Assembly (NCBI GenBank): GCA_029216955.1
Contig: JANAVB010003400.1
Coordinates: 15,853,371-15,917,370, forward strand
Direction: 5' to 3'
DNA: 64,000 nucleotides
Origin: Iris pallida
Lineage: Eukaryota; Streptophyta; Magnoliopsida; Asparagales; Iridaceae
Within the stretch, counting starts at the first letter, position 1; each line of letters starts with the position of its first letter. Below the pieces are notes generated by a model. That model did not search any database and was not told the origin of the DNA. It saw only the letters and a list, made by a program, of their open reading frames with translations. Both the position numbers and the translations under genes were made by a program. Shown here piece after piece: positions 33,516-43,834 of the stretch.

Positions 33516-33605
33516 GATGAGGAGGAGGCCTGCATAGACACCTACTATGGGGTAGCTGTAGATGCCATGTGTGACCCAGATTTCCAGCCTGATCCACTAG
33601 TTTAG
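33516..33605 (+). CDS. LTR-tail short ORF, L 5' LTR (hypothetical)
   Basis: Following GAAAATATTACAG, an acceptor-like sequence, is a 29-codon frame DEEEACIDTYYGVAVDAM... ending in TAG. It is intact in both L LTRs. Acidic start and TYY match the solo LTR ORFs, and the later FQPD matches the end of the A and G ORFs. There is no ATG. The function is unknown. Confidence 0.35.
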   Translation, partial: DEEEACIDTYYGVAVDAMCDPDFQPDPLV

Positions 33606-33999
33606 AGACTGAGGCTCCCTAGTCTAGGTTTTCTATTTCTGTCATTTGAGATCCAGATTGTATATATTCTTTTAGTTCAGCACTAGAGTCTTGTATTGAG
33701 CTGGATGTTCTGATTTGTTATGTCAGTAGACACTTAGACTCTCTGGTTGTATTTATGTGGTTTTTCCTTTATTCCAGTATTTATCTATCTATCTTCCTAT
33801 CTTTCATTCTGCTTTAGATGTGATTGAGACTGTATATTGCCATGTCACCTCCATTCGGAGTGTATACACTGTACAGGTACCTTTATATTGTTAGATGATT
33901 GACCTAGGACAGCGTTCTACCGCCGACACTGCGGCGTAGGCTGGACGTAGTTACGTTCTCGTGCCCACACAGTGGGTACGGGTCGTGACACGTTTTTAG

Positions 34000-34017
34000 T
34001 GGTGGCCCATGCAGGTC
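34000..34017 (+). other. Primer-binding site, tRNA-Ile type (element L)
   Basis: TGGTGGCCCATGCAGGTC, identical to element A, with a 9-nt spacer (CGTTTTTAG). Confidence 0.75.
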
Positions 34018-34226
34018 GAGTTTATGTAGTGGTATTCGAACTAGAGTATCACTACAGCCTGCAGTAGGATTAGGATATTTGAGGTACTCAATCACATTAG
34101 AAAAAATTCTTAATCAGATTCATTTTGTCTAAAATTGTTGCTTATTGACTCCCTTTGAATATAAACTGTCCTCCTTTGAATTTTTGCTTCATTCTCAGAA
34201 ATTGCTACTTGTTTTGATCTGTTTTT

Positions 34227-34560
34227 ATGATGGTTGTGAAGACACGATCTCATCACTTCGGTTCGGAGGATACTATCGAGGGGCTGGCCACCTCTCGTCC
34301 TGTTCATCAGGGCTTCGAGACCGTAGCTCCTGTTGTGCCGACTCAGGTTGGCATTTTTGCTACATTGGAGGTGCACCTCCGTCTGTACAGAGACTTTTCC
34401 CTTCGTTTCTGATTTCTTTCAGCAGCAGCGATTCATGCAGCATCAGCAGCAGAGATTTGTGCAGTATCAGCATCAGGCTGGAGGAAACCAGCAGGACGAG
34501 CTATCGTCAGGACAGTCGAGGATGCACAGACCGTTGGAGATCTTGCTGCAAGTTTCGTTC
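34227..34560 (+). pseudogene. Element L gag N-terminal remnant
   Basis: From ATG at 34227 the frame reads MVVKTRSHHFGSEDTIEGLA then PVHQGFETVAPVVPTQVG, the kind of disordered N-terminus that begins Ty3 Gag. The frame is lost by about 34412. A second frame gives a Gln-rich stretch QQQRFMQHQQQRFVQYQHQA (from about 34420). No capsid domain, knuckle or pol follows, so the parent element was deleted internally after the first 100 or so codons. Retaining this start may preserve packaging signals. Confidence 0.55.
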
Positions 34561-35653
34561 TTCTTAATTCCAATTTCGCAATTGACTTTTATAATTACCT
34601 TGAAATCCGATTCCATCTGTTCCTTGTTGATTGATTAATTTTGTCATGTTACTCTTTTGTTGTGTTTGTTTTTTTTCTTCTGAGAAAATCATATGGGCTA
34701 GGTCGCCTAAATCATGGAATCTAGAATCTTCGATAGTCGTGTCAGTTGGCATAGTGAGGACACGTAGTCGGATTTTGGATGTATTCTCGGGTATGGGAAT
34801 TTAAGGTTTTCGCCGTCGCATGCGGCAGTGCAAAAATTTTAAATACCATGAACCTAGAGGTACGTACCTTAGTCAAGGACTCTGTGATTATCGTAGCCTT
34901 GCCCACTAGCATGATGAAGACTCTGGACAACATGATTTTGGACAGACGCATATGATTAACAGATTGTATCTTGAGAAGGTTTAAAACATCATACCCTTTT
35001 TGTTGTTATAAATGACTTAGGAGTAGGGATATTTAGATGGTAGAGCTTGTTCATAGGTAGTTCCTTCATAGTATATAGATATGGTGACTTGTAGAGTGTC
35101 TGTACCCTAGAGGTGATAGTTAGCATTGGTGCTAGAATAGTAACCCATTGCAGATAATTCCCTGTTATTATGATACCAACCAGTTACATATAGGATGTTA
35201 GTATGCCATACAACCTTGATGATTATTTATTGTTTTCCTTTACCCTTCCAGTAAGGCACCCAGTAACCAGAGCCTGCCCTTGAGCATAGTTGTAGTTTCA
35301 CCTAGGACTAAGTGGTCTATATATATAGATGATATACTTAGGATATATGTGATGGGTTGTTGTTCTTGAGCATATATATATGTGGTATTTGGGATTGGTG
35401 TGCTTAGCTTGTGGGTAATTAGTTATGGGTGACTTGATAGGATTTGGAAGTTAAGAGCTAGTCTATTATAGAGTTTTCTTTGCTAATCCCTAGTTGCCAA
35501 CACTAGGTAGCTAGCATAGGTAAAAGTCCTAAGAAGTTGACCAGCTGATGACCAAGTACTAGGATGTTGAGGAAATTGACTAGTGATTGACCCTTGACTA
35601 TGTTGACCTAGAAGGGGGTGCGATCATCTTAATTTCGAGGACAAAATTTTAAT
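34561..35653 (+). other. Element L internal non-coding region
   Basis: No recognised coding. Several TTGAC words lie near 35540-35610. The segment ends in ATTTCGAGGACAAAATT just before the PPT, as in E and A. Confidence 0.6.
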
Positions 35654-35668
35654 AAGGTGGGTAGGATT
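35654..35668 (+). other. Polypurine tract (element L)
   Basis: AAGGTGGGTAGGATT abuts the 3' LTR and is nearly identical to the PPT of A. Confidence 0.8.
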
Positions 35669-38600
35669 GTAACACCCAGTTTTTCAGAAGAGGGTAATTT
35701 TGAAATTTTGTAATTATAATTATTATTTAATGGTATTTATTTCATGTTATGATTTTTAGTGATATTTAATTATTTTTAAACTATTTAAATTCATGACTTA
35801 TGATTTGGTGTCTTGCTAGTGTTCGTTTCCAGACTGAGGGGTATTTTAGTCATTTTTTTGTAATTTTAAAAATTATTTGGGATTATTAATTATTATTTAA
35901 GTTTATTATAATTTATTGAATTTATGAGAATTTTTGGGAATTATTTGAGATAGTTTGAACTAGGTTGACTTTTGACTAGTGTTGACTTTGTAGACCTACC
36001 TAGAAGTTAACCCTAGTTAGTGGGTCATGGTTAGGTCAAGTGACTCTAGTCTAACCTAGCCTAGCACTTGGTTTAAGTCATTTTAGCAATAGGATTAGGA
36101 AGTCACAAGTCATGACTTATGAACCTTGATTAAGTTTAATCCTCATTAGCTTTGTAACTTGGCCCAAGGCCCAATAGTTTGACAAAACCCTAACCCTAAG
36201 CCTTAGTGGCCAGCCACACCCCTCTACCTAGGGATTCCCACCATATAAAATCCCTCCCAAATCTAGGGTTGCCTCTTTTCTTTAGGAAGAGCCTAATTTC
36301 AAGGAGGTAAGTTTTCATGCCATTTAAATTCTAGAGCCCCTTTCCTATTCCTTTTTCTTTCTAAATTGTTCCAATAGGACCTAATAGGACTGTTATTGCT
36401 GTTGTTCAGCTTCCATTTCAGTTTGAGGTTGATTTGGATTGATTTGGTCATCAAGTGGAGAGCATTACATAGGGAGTTCTATTGAAAGTTCAACAAGAGG
36501 TAATTTCTCCAACTCTCAATGGATTTTTGATTTGTCTTCATGTATAGGAAGCCCTAAGGGTCCCCCTAAGGTCTGGATAGGTTTCGTGTCCAGTATCGGA
36601 GGATTCGTGTCCGTTCTGGACACGTATCAGAGCTAGGACTAGGTGTTCGACATAAGGCCACAGAGGGCCTGTCGATCGAGTTAACCTATTATTTTTGAAT
36701 AGGAAATAGGTTGTTGTTCTTATTTAATGATTCCTGTCCTTGTGTCTTGATTTCCGTGTCATCCTGTGTCGGTTTGATGATGTGGACACGCGCGCGCACA
36801 CGGTCGCGCGCTGCTACAGGGATCCCCTGCTACTCGGGCCCTGTAGCGGACACGACACGCACTTATTTGACACAAAACTCGACACGAGGCAAGGGGCACT
36901 GAATGACACGCCATGTGTCAAGTCTCACGTGTCCCCGTGTCGTGTCGAGCGAGATATTAATCCCACACGGGGATTTGCCTGTGGGCGTGCACTGTGGGTT
37001 TCCCTACTGACACGGGTCTCGTGTCCGACCCTAACACTCCGTGGACACAGGCCAGTGGGCCCATGAGGTAGCCCTATAGGTGGGCTATCCATGTGTGTGC
37101 CCACGAGATCCATTCGTGTCCTGTGTCGTGCACACGACACAAGTGCACGTGTGCACGAGACAGTGCACTGTCAGTGCACTGTATGTGTATCACTTTGTGA
37201 TTTCTTGCTATGGACACGCCGTGTCAGGCTATGGGTGACACGAGATGATGTGTGGGGTTGTGCACGAGGGTTATATTTATTTTTCTAATCATTAGATTCA
37301 TGATTAATTAATTTGCTATTCGATTTCCTTATTGAACCAATGTTCTGATACTATAAGTAGCTTACCTGTCATTTCCAGTTTTTCAAATCAATATTGTTCA
37401 TGATTTTAGTCCATGGAATGATGTTTAATACTGAGGTTAGGTCCTAATTATAATTCTCTTATACATTAGCTTGCCATGGTTAAATTTGGTGTTGAATTGA
37501 TAAGGGTGGGCTGTTAAATGGGTAGATGTTTCATAATGTATCATGAATTGATTTTATTATTGAAAGTTCTTCATAAACTAGTTGATCCCTAATAGTGTTC
37601 TTGAAATAAAATCTGAGATTGTTGGGTGTAATCTGGAACCACTTGGGACTGTCTAGGTAAGTTAAATGTAGTGTGCATTGAGTGTCCTAATTTTGAACAT
37701 GGGTTAAACAGGACATTGGGTTAGGGTGCACAGTTTAATGTTTAACAGGATCATGTTTTGCCACTGTATTGCACTACTAAATTCTTTATTTGTTTTCTAA
37801 ATATTGTCATCATTTCGATTCAATGTTCCTATATTAAATCTGGGATTGGAAAGAGCTGTCAAATTAATCTGGAAACTGAGAATAATTCCCTTCACTGATA
37901 ACAGTGGCTAGATACACTGTTTTCTTTATTCTCTACATGATTTTGGGGTGTTCATTATGTGGTGTTAATCTGAGATTAGAAGGACATGAATTGGTGTCCA
38001 TTCCTTTCTTCCTATTTTGAGACTGAGTTTCAACTCCAGTTTTTGTTTAAACCTGAGAATGAGGTAGAGGGGACTTGATGTTAAATGTGAATTCTAGTTT
38101 TGGCTTTGATTGTTTCCTTCCCCTATCATTCACTGCTTCTAATGAATGTATATGTATACTGCTCTACACAGGCCTACACTTCCTTCACTGTTGGTTAGTT
38201 CCAGTTTCTTCACATTAGCACAGACACACCACACATGTTTCTCTTCATTCACTGTCACATTGCCTGCCCACAGAACACAGGTACACTTCATGGACACACA
38301 CTAGCACCCTCTCTCTCTTTCTCTATATTCTATTCCTTTACATGTAGGCCATGATTGCTTATAGGCATATACAATGTGTAGATGTGTAATTGTGTGAGTG
38401 TATATATCTATATATATATTTCCTTGTTAGCTAGTGATGTAGGTTTACATTTAGCCTAGATTGTGTACTATATTATTGTGTGTTAAATGTATGGGTGTAT
38501 AGTGAGGTTGTAACTTGCTAAGGAATTCTAGAATTAGCTAAGCCTTGTGATATAATTTGTATAGGTTTGCCTAGCCTTGTTAGGCATGGTGCTAGCTAGT

Positions 38601-39993
38601 ATAGATTGGAATAGCCTAGTTTAGACTCAACTAGACTTGGTTGACCTAGTTGGACTTCTAGGGTTGACCAGAGTTGACCAAGAGTTGACTTTGGCCTAGA
38701 TTGACCTAGAATCATGTAGAATGCATAGTAGGACTCCATTTTACTATTCTGGACCTGTTGTGACTTGTGCTGTTCTATAGGAGACAGACACCACTCCTCG
38801 GACAGTATATTCTCTTCAGACACTCAGGCTATCAGGCGAGTACATTCTCTGACCGTTTCATACTTGTATGGATTTACATTCTTGCTCTAGATTACTGTAC
38901 CTGATGCTGACACGATCTTTATCACGGATTGGTACTATATGGATCTTCTTCTGAGATGTTATCTCCTTGTATTCACTAAGTACATATTGTGATGTGTGTT
39001 TCACTTACATATTGTATTTATTGAATACCTTTATCATTGTACACTCATTGTACATATTGTACTCTCAGTATCACATTGAGCCATTGTACAAGCCATTGTA
39101 CAAGACATTGTATAAGCCATTGTACAAGCCATTGTATAAGGTAATGTAACTGAATTGGATCCTTGTGTATTGATTGGGGATGGGGAGTAGAAATGGTTAT
39201 GTGATCAATCGTATTGTATAAGAAATTGTATATGTCCATTGTACACCCACGTACAAAGGAGTCCTATTTTATTGTATAACCTAACCCGTTTACATAACCA
39301 TATTGTGCTCTAAAATCACATGTTCCTTACAGTCTTACTTATCATATTTAGATATTTCCTGTTATCAAATCTCTACTGTTTTTCATATATCTTCTTCTTT
39401 CAGCGTTTCATGTACTTTACTCTGTTGCATGCTTTATATTTCCTAACTCGATATGAACTGCGTGAGATGTTTTGTGCTAGCTCTCGTCCTGACTGGACCT
39501 ATTGAAAATATTACAGAGGATGAGGAGGAGGCCTGCATAGACACCTACTATGGGGCAGCTGTAGATGCCATGTGTGACCCAGATTTCCAGCCTGATCCAC
39601 TAGTTTAGAGACTGAGGCTCCCTAGTCTAGGTTTTCTATTTCTGTCATTTGAGATCCAGACTGTATATATTCTTTTAGTTCAGCACTAGAGTCTTGTATT
39701 GAGCTGAATGTTCTGATTTGTTAGGTCAGTAGACACTTAGACTCTCTGGTTGTATTTATGTGGTTTTTCCTTCATTCCAGTATTTATCTATCTATCTTCC
39801 TATCTTTCATTCTGCTTTAGATGTGATTGAGACTGTATATTGCCATGTCACCTCCATTCGGAGTGTATACACTGTACAGGTACCTTTATATTGTTAGATG
39901 ATTGACCTAGGACAGCGTTCTACCGTCGACACTGCAGCGTAGGCTGGGCGTAGTTACGTTCTTGTGCCCACACAGTGGGTGCGGGTCGTGATA
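35669..39993 (+). repeat. Element L 3' LTR (4.33 kb)
   Basis: Near-identical to 29681-33990, including TATA box (36244-36250), GTGTC field, ATTGTACAAG array and tail ORF. It ends GTGATA, where the 5' copy has GTGACA. An 11-bp unit CAGTGCACTGT is duplicated at 37161-37182 but single in the 5' copy. Confidence 0.95.
39519..39608 (+). CDS. LTR-tail short ORF, L 3' LTR (hypothetical)
   Basis: Same 29-codon frame as 33516-33605, intact, after the same acceptor-like ATATTACAG. Confidence 0.35.
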   Translation, partial: DEEEACIDTYYGAAVDAMCDPDFQPDPLV

Positions 39994-39998
39994 GTGAC
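39994..39998 (+). other. Target-site duplication of L, right (GTGAC)
   Basis: Matches 29676-29680 exactly. Confidence 0.9.
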
Positions 39999-40385
39999 TT
40001 TATTGAATCAATCATGTATGTATCGAACATACATATGCGATAAAATTTCGAGAATGGTCGCTAGAGATAAGTTCGATCGAGAGTACGAGATGGCAAGTAT
40101 ATAGGATTAAAAATTTACTTGTTAGTTTTGTTTCAATTCTATACCACTAGGCTTGGTTGAAATATATATATTTTTGGGATGCCTTGACTATGTGTACGAT
40201 CCAAATCAAGTTGTATGTTGAATTCAAATCGAGCTGCATGAAAGACTGAAAGTTAATGAAAGCTTGCACTAGTGTTCGAAATGGAACAACGATAGTTGGG
40301 CGAGATCGTGAAATGATCTAGAGAAACACTTGGATTGAGTGTTGGTTTCAGTTCGAGGACGAACCTTATTTTGAGTGGTATATTA
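39999..40385 (+). other. Element C internal region, right part
   Basis: Non-coding. It includes GTTCGAGGACGAACC shortly before the LTR, the usual Ty3 pre-PPT sequence. Confidence 0.6.
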
Positions 40386-42645
40386 TGTAATATCCCGCTC
40401 CGTGCATTACGATGAGCTGTTGACTTGAAGAGTTGTGTTGACCCGAGGAATGCATCGAGTAAGATTGATGAAACTGTTAAGTTGGCTCGAGAGAAAGCAT
40501 TGAGTCGTTTCTAAGATTCTAAGAAATTGAATCGATGCAAAGTGCAAGTCCGATTCGAATGAATATTGACTTTAGTTGGTTTCGTATGAAGGCTATATTT
40601 TTTGCTGAAATATAAGAGGTTGACATTTTACCTTGTTTGCAACGGAGTCCGCAAAACCAAATCATCGTCTCGCAACGGACTGAGGTATAGGCATTGTAAG
40701 CCAAATCAGTCGACTTGTTCAACACAACACGAAGTGCTCGAATGGCTAAGTCCGAAGAGTTGGTTGTGCAAACAAAGTTATGAAAGCAAGCCGTATCGGC
40801 TCGACGAAATGACAAGGCGTATCGGCTTAAGGTTGGAGGACTTTGACCCTTCTTTCCTACTCTATCATGCCAAGTAAAATGTACCGTTATATGCTAAGTT
40901 AACCTATCGAGACCACGAGCATGGCTCGATCGAGAGATGAACACAGTGCGTGTCAAACACTAAGATAGAATAATTAAATTAAAATGTACATCAAATATAC
41001 GAGTCGCTGTAGAACATCTAAATACTGTAAAGGCGAGCACATCGGTGCACCGGCCATATGAATATTGGATAACTATATCAACGAGTGCCTCAGTGTACGA
41101 GTCGTTTGTGCCCCCACGCACGAGTTAGAAGGCTAGAATATTGAAAGATGATATCGACGTGAGTGCCTCAGTGCACGAGCTGTAGAACATTGAATACTCT
41201 ATCGAGGCGTGCCTCAAGTGCACGAGTTAAAAATAATAAACTTAAGTCGAGCACATTGAAAGATCGTGTCGACGTGCATCAAATGAATGAATCGCGTATC
41301 ATTGAACGTTAAGTCGTAGAACAAGAAAATACGAAATCGAGACGTACATCGAATGCACGAGTCGAAGGATATCGAATAATTATTGAATGCGGCATACTGT
41401 CTTGAATGGTTGGGACCTTCGGGTCATTCACTCGGATATTGAATCGAGGAGTTGTAACATCGAAAGAGAAATCGTACAAAAATGTGAGAATATAGAAAGA
41501 ATGCGAGAAATACGGAACGATGCGAAGTCTGAGTTTTGAACTTGGACTATGTTTGGTTGTATGGGTAGTTGCGTGTTGTATGATCAAATGGAAATTGAAT
41601 TAACCCGTGCACGGGTTCGTTTTCCTCGAACAGACATGCTAGGGCATCGAAACTGTTCGGCCTAGGAGGACTGATTATCGTGGCATTAGAGCACGAGCAT
41701 TGCGAGAACTTTAGAGAAGATTGCAACCTATGACTGAGGGGTGGATCATAATGCATTTGAGAAACATAAGTCCATTCTGACATGGTAAATGTCAGTGATC
41801 TTCATATAGATAGGGACCGGTGGGCTAAAAGTGCACGCATATAGAGATCCTGCATAAAGGGCACTTATAATATGACATGGAAAGATGGTAGGTGTATTCA
41901 TCTTGCATCGGTGCAAGGGTGAGGGCGTCGATGTTGGTAAGAAGTCGCGCCATGAAACAACACGAGATTGCTGAATGTTGCCAGTATGCTTACACAAATA
42001 AATGATAACATGCTTGCCATAAAATACATACATTACCTACTTTTTGAGTATGTCATGAAATCGACCCTAAGACAAATATAGAAAGATCACAAGTTTAACT
42101 GCATGATTTATATATATCCTCTTAATGACGGTTTAGTAAAGTGGGTCAAGATTAGTATGCGAGAGGACTAGTACTGATACCCCACCAGATTATTTGTAGG
42201 CTGAAGGTAATGGTTTGCTCACAGTGGAGCTTTGCTTGAATGCATTGAGGCATGGAATGTCGTAGCGCTTTGAGACGTGCGACCACTTTGACACTCAGAC
42301 TTGCAATAAGATGATGCTGTCGAGATATAGAAGACATGATGTATGGAACGATGAAATTCTTTGTGGTCAAGAGAGAACTTGAGTATTGTAAGCCAATCTG
42401 GCATGATTCAATTGGGCTATTGAAAGCCTTTGTAGTTCCACTGCTTATCAAATAAAGAGAATTATTTCGTGTACACTATTTTCTTTTGCTGCTAAATATC
42501 AAATCAAAGATTACCATTTGAGAACGTGTCATCTTGCCTTGTACGAGTGCAACTCTAGACTCGTACGATATCACTCTTCAGCGAGGACCAATGATTCGGT
42601 AAAATCGATACGATGACAAACGATTTCTCGAGTCGGAGCGTGACA
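40386..42645 (+). repeat. Element C 3' LTR (2.26 kb)
   Basis: TGTAATATCCCGCTCC to GCGTGACA. Aligns with 24473-26723 with many substitutions and small indels. Confidence 0.85.
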
Positions 42646-43469
42646 GGCACGGGTCGGGCCGGGCCTAAATTGTATAGAATCGGACTGGACCGTTATTTGG
42701 CGAGGCGGGCCAAAAAATTTTGAAAGTGGACTGGACTCAGCCCATTTGAAACGGGACCGGTCCGGAGCAACCCGCGGGTCCAAAATTTCATAAAATTACT
42801 TTCAGTTATTCAGTGTTACATAAAATAAATATTAAATATTGCAGTGTTACATATCCAATATAACATATAGTTATATACCAAGATATCCAGCCTCCATGTG
42901 CTTACAGGGAAGATATAGTCATATCCTTAACGAGCATCATCATTCCTCACAAGCAAAAACTAAAAAGCAAACATATTACTTTCACATGATGCACCAAACA
43001 AAAAGCATCCTCACAAGCAAAAGGCATCATTTGATTCAATTAAAATGAAGCATCATTTTACATAATGCACCAACCAACAGAAAAAAGAAGAAGAGGCAAT
43101 ACTAATTACATTCAATCTGAGCATCCTCATTCCTTACAAGCAAAAACTAAAAAGCAAACAAATTACTTTCACATGATGCACCAAACAAAAAGCATCCTCA
43201 CAAGCAAAAGGCGTCAATTGATTCACTTAAAATGAAGCATCCTTTCACATGATGCATCAAACTACTGTTTTCAAAAAAGAAGTATTTTTTCTTCTACAAC
43301 CTCACGAAATTTTTCCTCAAACTATTATTTTAAACTAACAGAAGAACAAACTACATAAATAGAGTCAGAATCAAATCCTTAAGGTATAAACAAACATTAG
43401 CCTGGGCGTCGGTGGCGTCGAGGGCATCGGAGGCATCAGTGGCCGTCGACGGAAGAGTTTGTCGGGATA

Positions 43470-43511
<42 letters not shown>

Positions 43512-43834
43512 AGAGAGTTTAAGAGAGCTCATGCCTCAGAGCTTGAGAGAAGAAAGTAGTTAGAAAAAAAGTAGGGCCGGCTCATAGTCATGGTTGTGAC
43601 TGTTTACTACTTTGAAAGTTAGAAACATTGAAATATTATAAAATTTTAAGTTTTTTAGAATAAACCGGCCAGGTCGGGACCCCGTTTAATTTTAAAATAC
43701 ACCCCGCCCCACCCCATTAATTTTACACGCGCCACGCCACCCCGACCAATTTACTTATAAAAATTTAGGAACCGTCCCATTTGACCAATATACATTTTGG
43801 GCCAGGTCAGAACCGCGGGTCCTATATAGGACTG
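42646..43834. mobile_element. hAT-like GC-ended repeat, orientation uncertain
   Basis: Both ends are rich in GGGCC and GGACCGG words (GGGTCGGGCCGGGCC at the left; GGCCAGGTCGGGACCCCG and GCGGGTCC at the right) around an AT-rich middle with a (GA)n run. This resembles non-autonomous plant hAT elements. The right end has the palindrome GTCCTATATAGGAC (43819-43832). No transposase and no clear 8-bp duplication are visible. Confidence 0.4.
43474..43506 (+). repeat. (AG)n microsatellite
   Basis: About 15 AG repeats followed by a G run. Confidence 0.95.

Larger units (their letters stand above)
29681..33990 (+). repeat. Element L 5' LTR (4.31 kb)
   Basis: TGTAACACCCAG to GGTCGTGACA. A telobox (AACCCTAACCCTAAG, near 30188), a TATA box (TATAAAA, 30247-30253), a GTGTC field, W-boxes, an ATTGTACAAG array and the tail ORF follow in order. 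Transcription from this TATA would give a leader of about 3.7 kb within the LTR. Confidence 0.95.
29681..39993 (+). mobile_element. Element L: young large non-autonomous LTR retrotransposon
   Basis: LTRs of 4310 (29681-33990) and 4325 bases (35669-39993) flank a 1678-base internal region with a PBS, a short gag-like remnant and a PPT. The 5-bp GTGAC duplications are intact. The LTRs differ at only scattered sites, so the insertion is recent although it has no pol. It must have been mobilised by proteins of an autonomous relative. LTR length and missing pol fit the LARD class. The tRNA-Ile PBS and the surviving gag start point to a Ty3 parent. Confidence 0.95.
24473..42645 (+). mobile_element. 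Element C: non-autonomous LTR element, iMet PBS
   Basis: LTRs at 24473-26723 and 40386-42645 (about 2.25 kb each, TG...CA) flank an internal region. Element L sits inside that region. Without L the internal region is about 3.3 kb and I find no gag or pol in it. LTRs of this size around a non-coding interior describe a LARD-like element. The two LTRs differ at many sites along their length, so C is much older than L. Confidence 0.8.

Noticed and set aside
40602..40877. 91-residue frame in the C 3' LTR and its minus-strand partner
   Set aside because: The equivalent part of the C 5' LTR (24690-24960) has stops and indels, so there is no coding constraint.
42645..42650. GGCAC as the target-site duplication of element C
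   Set aside because: No matching GGCAC precedes the 5' LTR; only the complement GTGCC is nearby, which is not a direct duplication.
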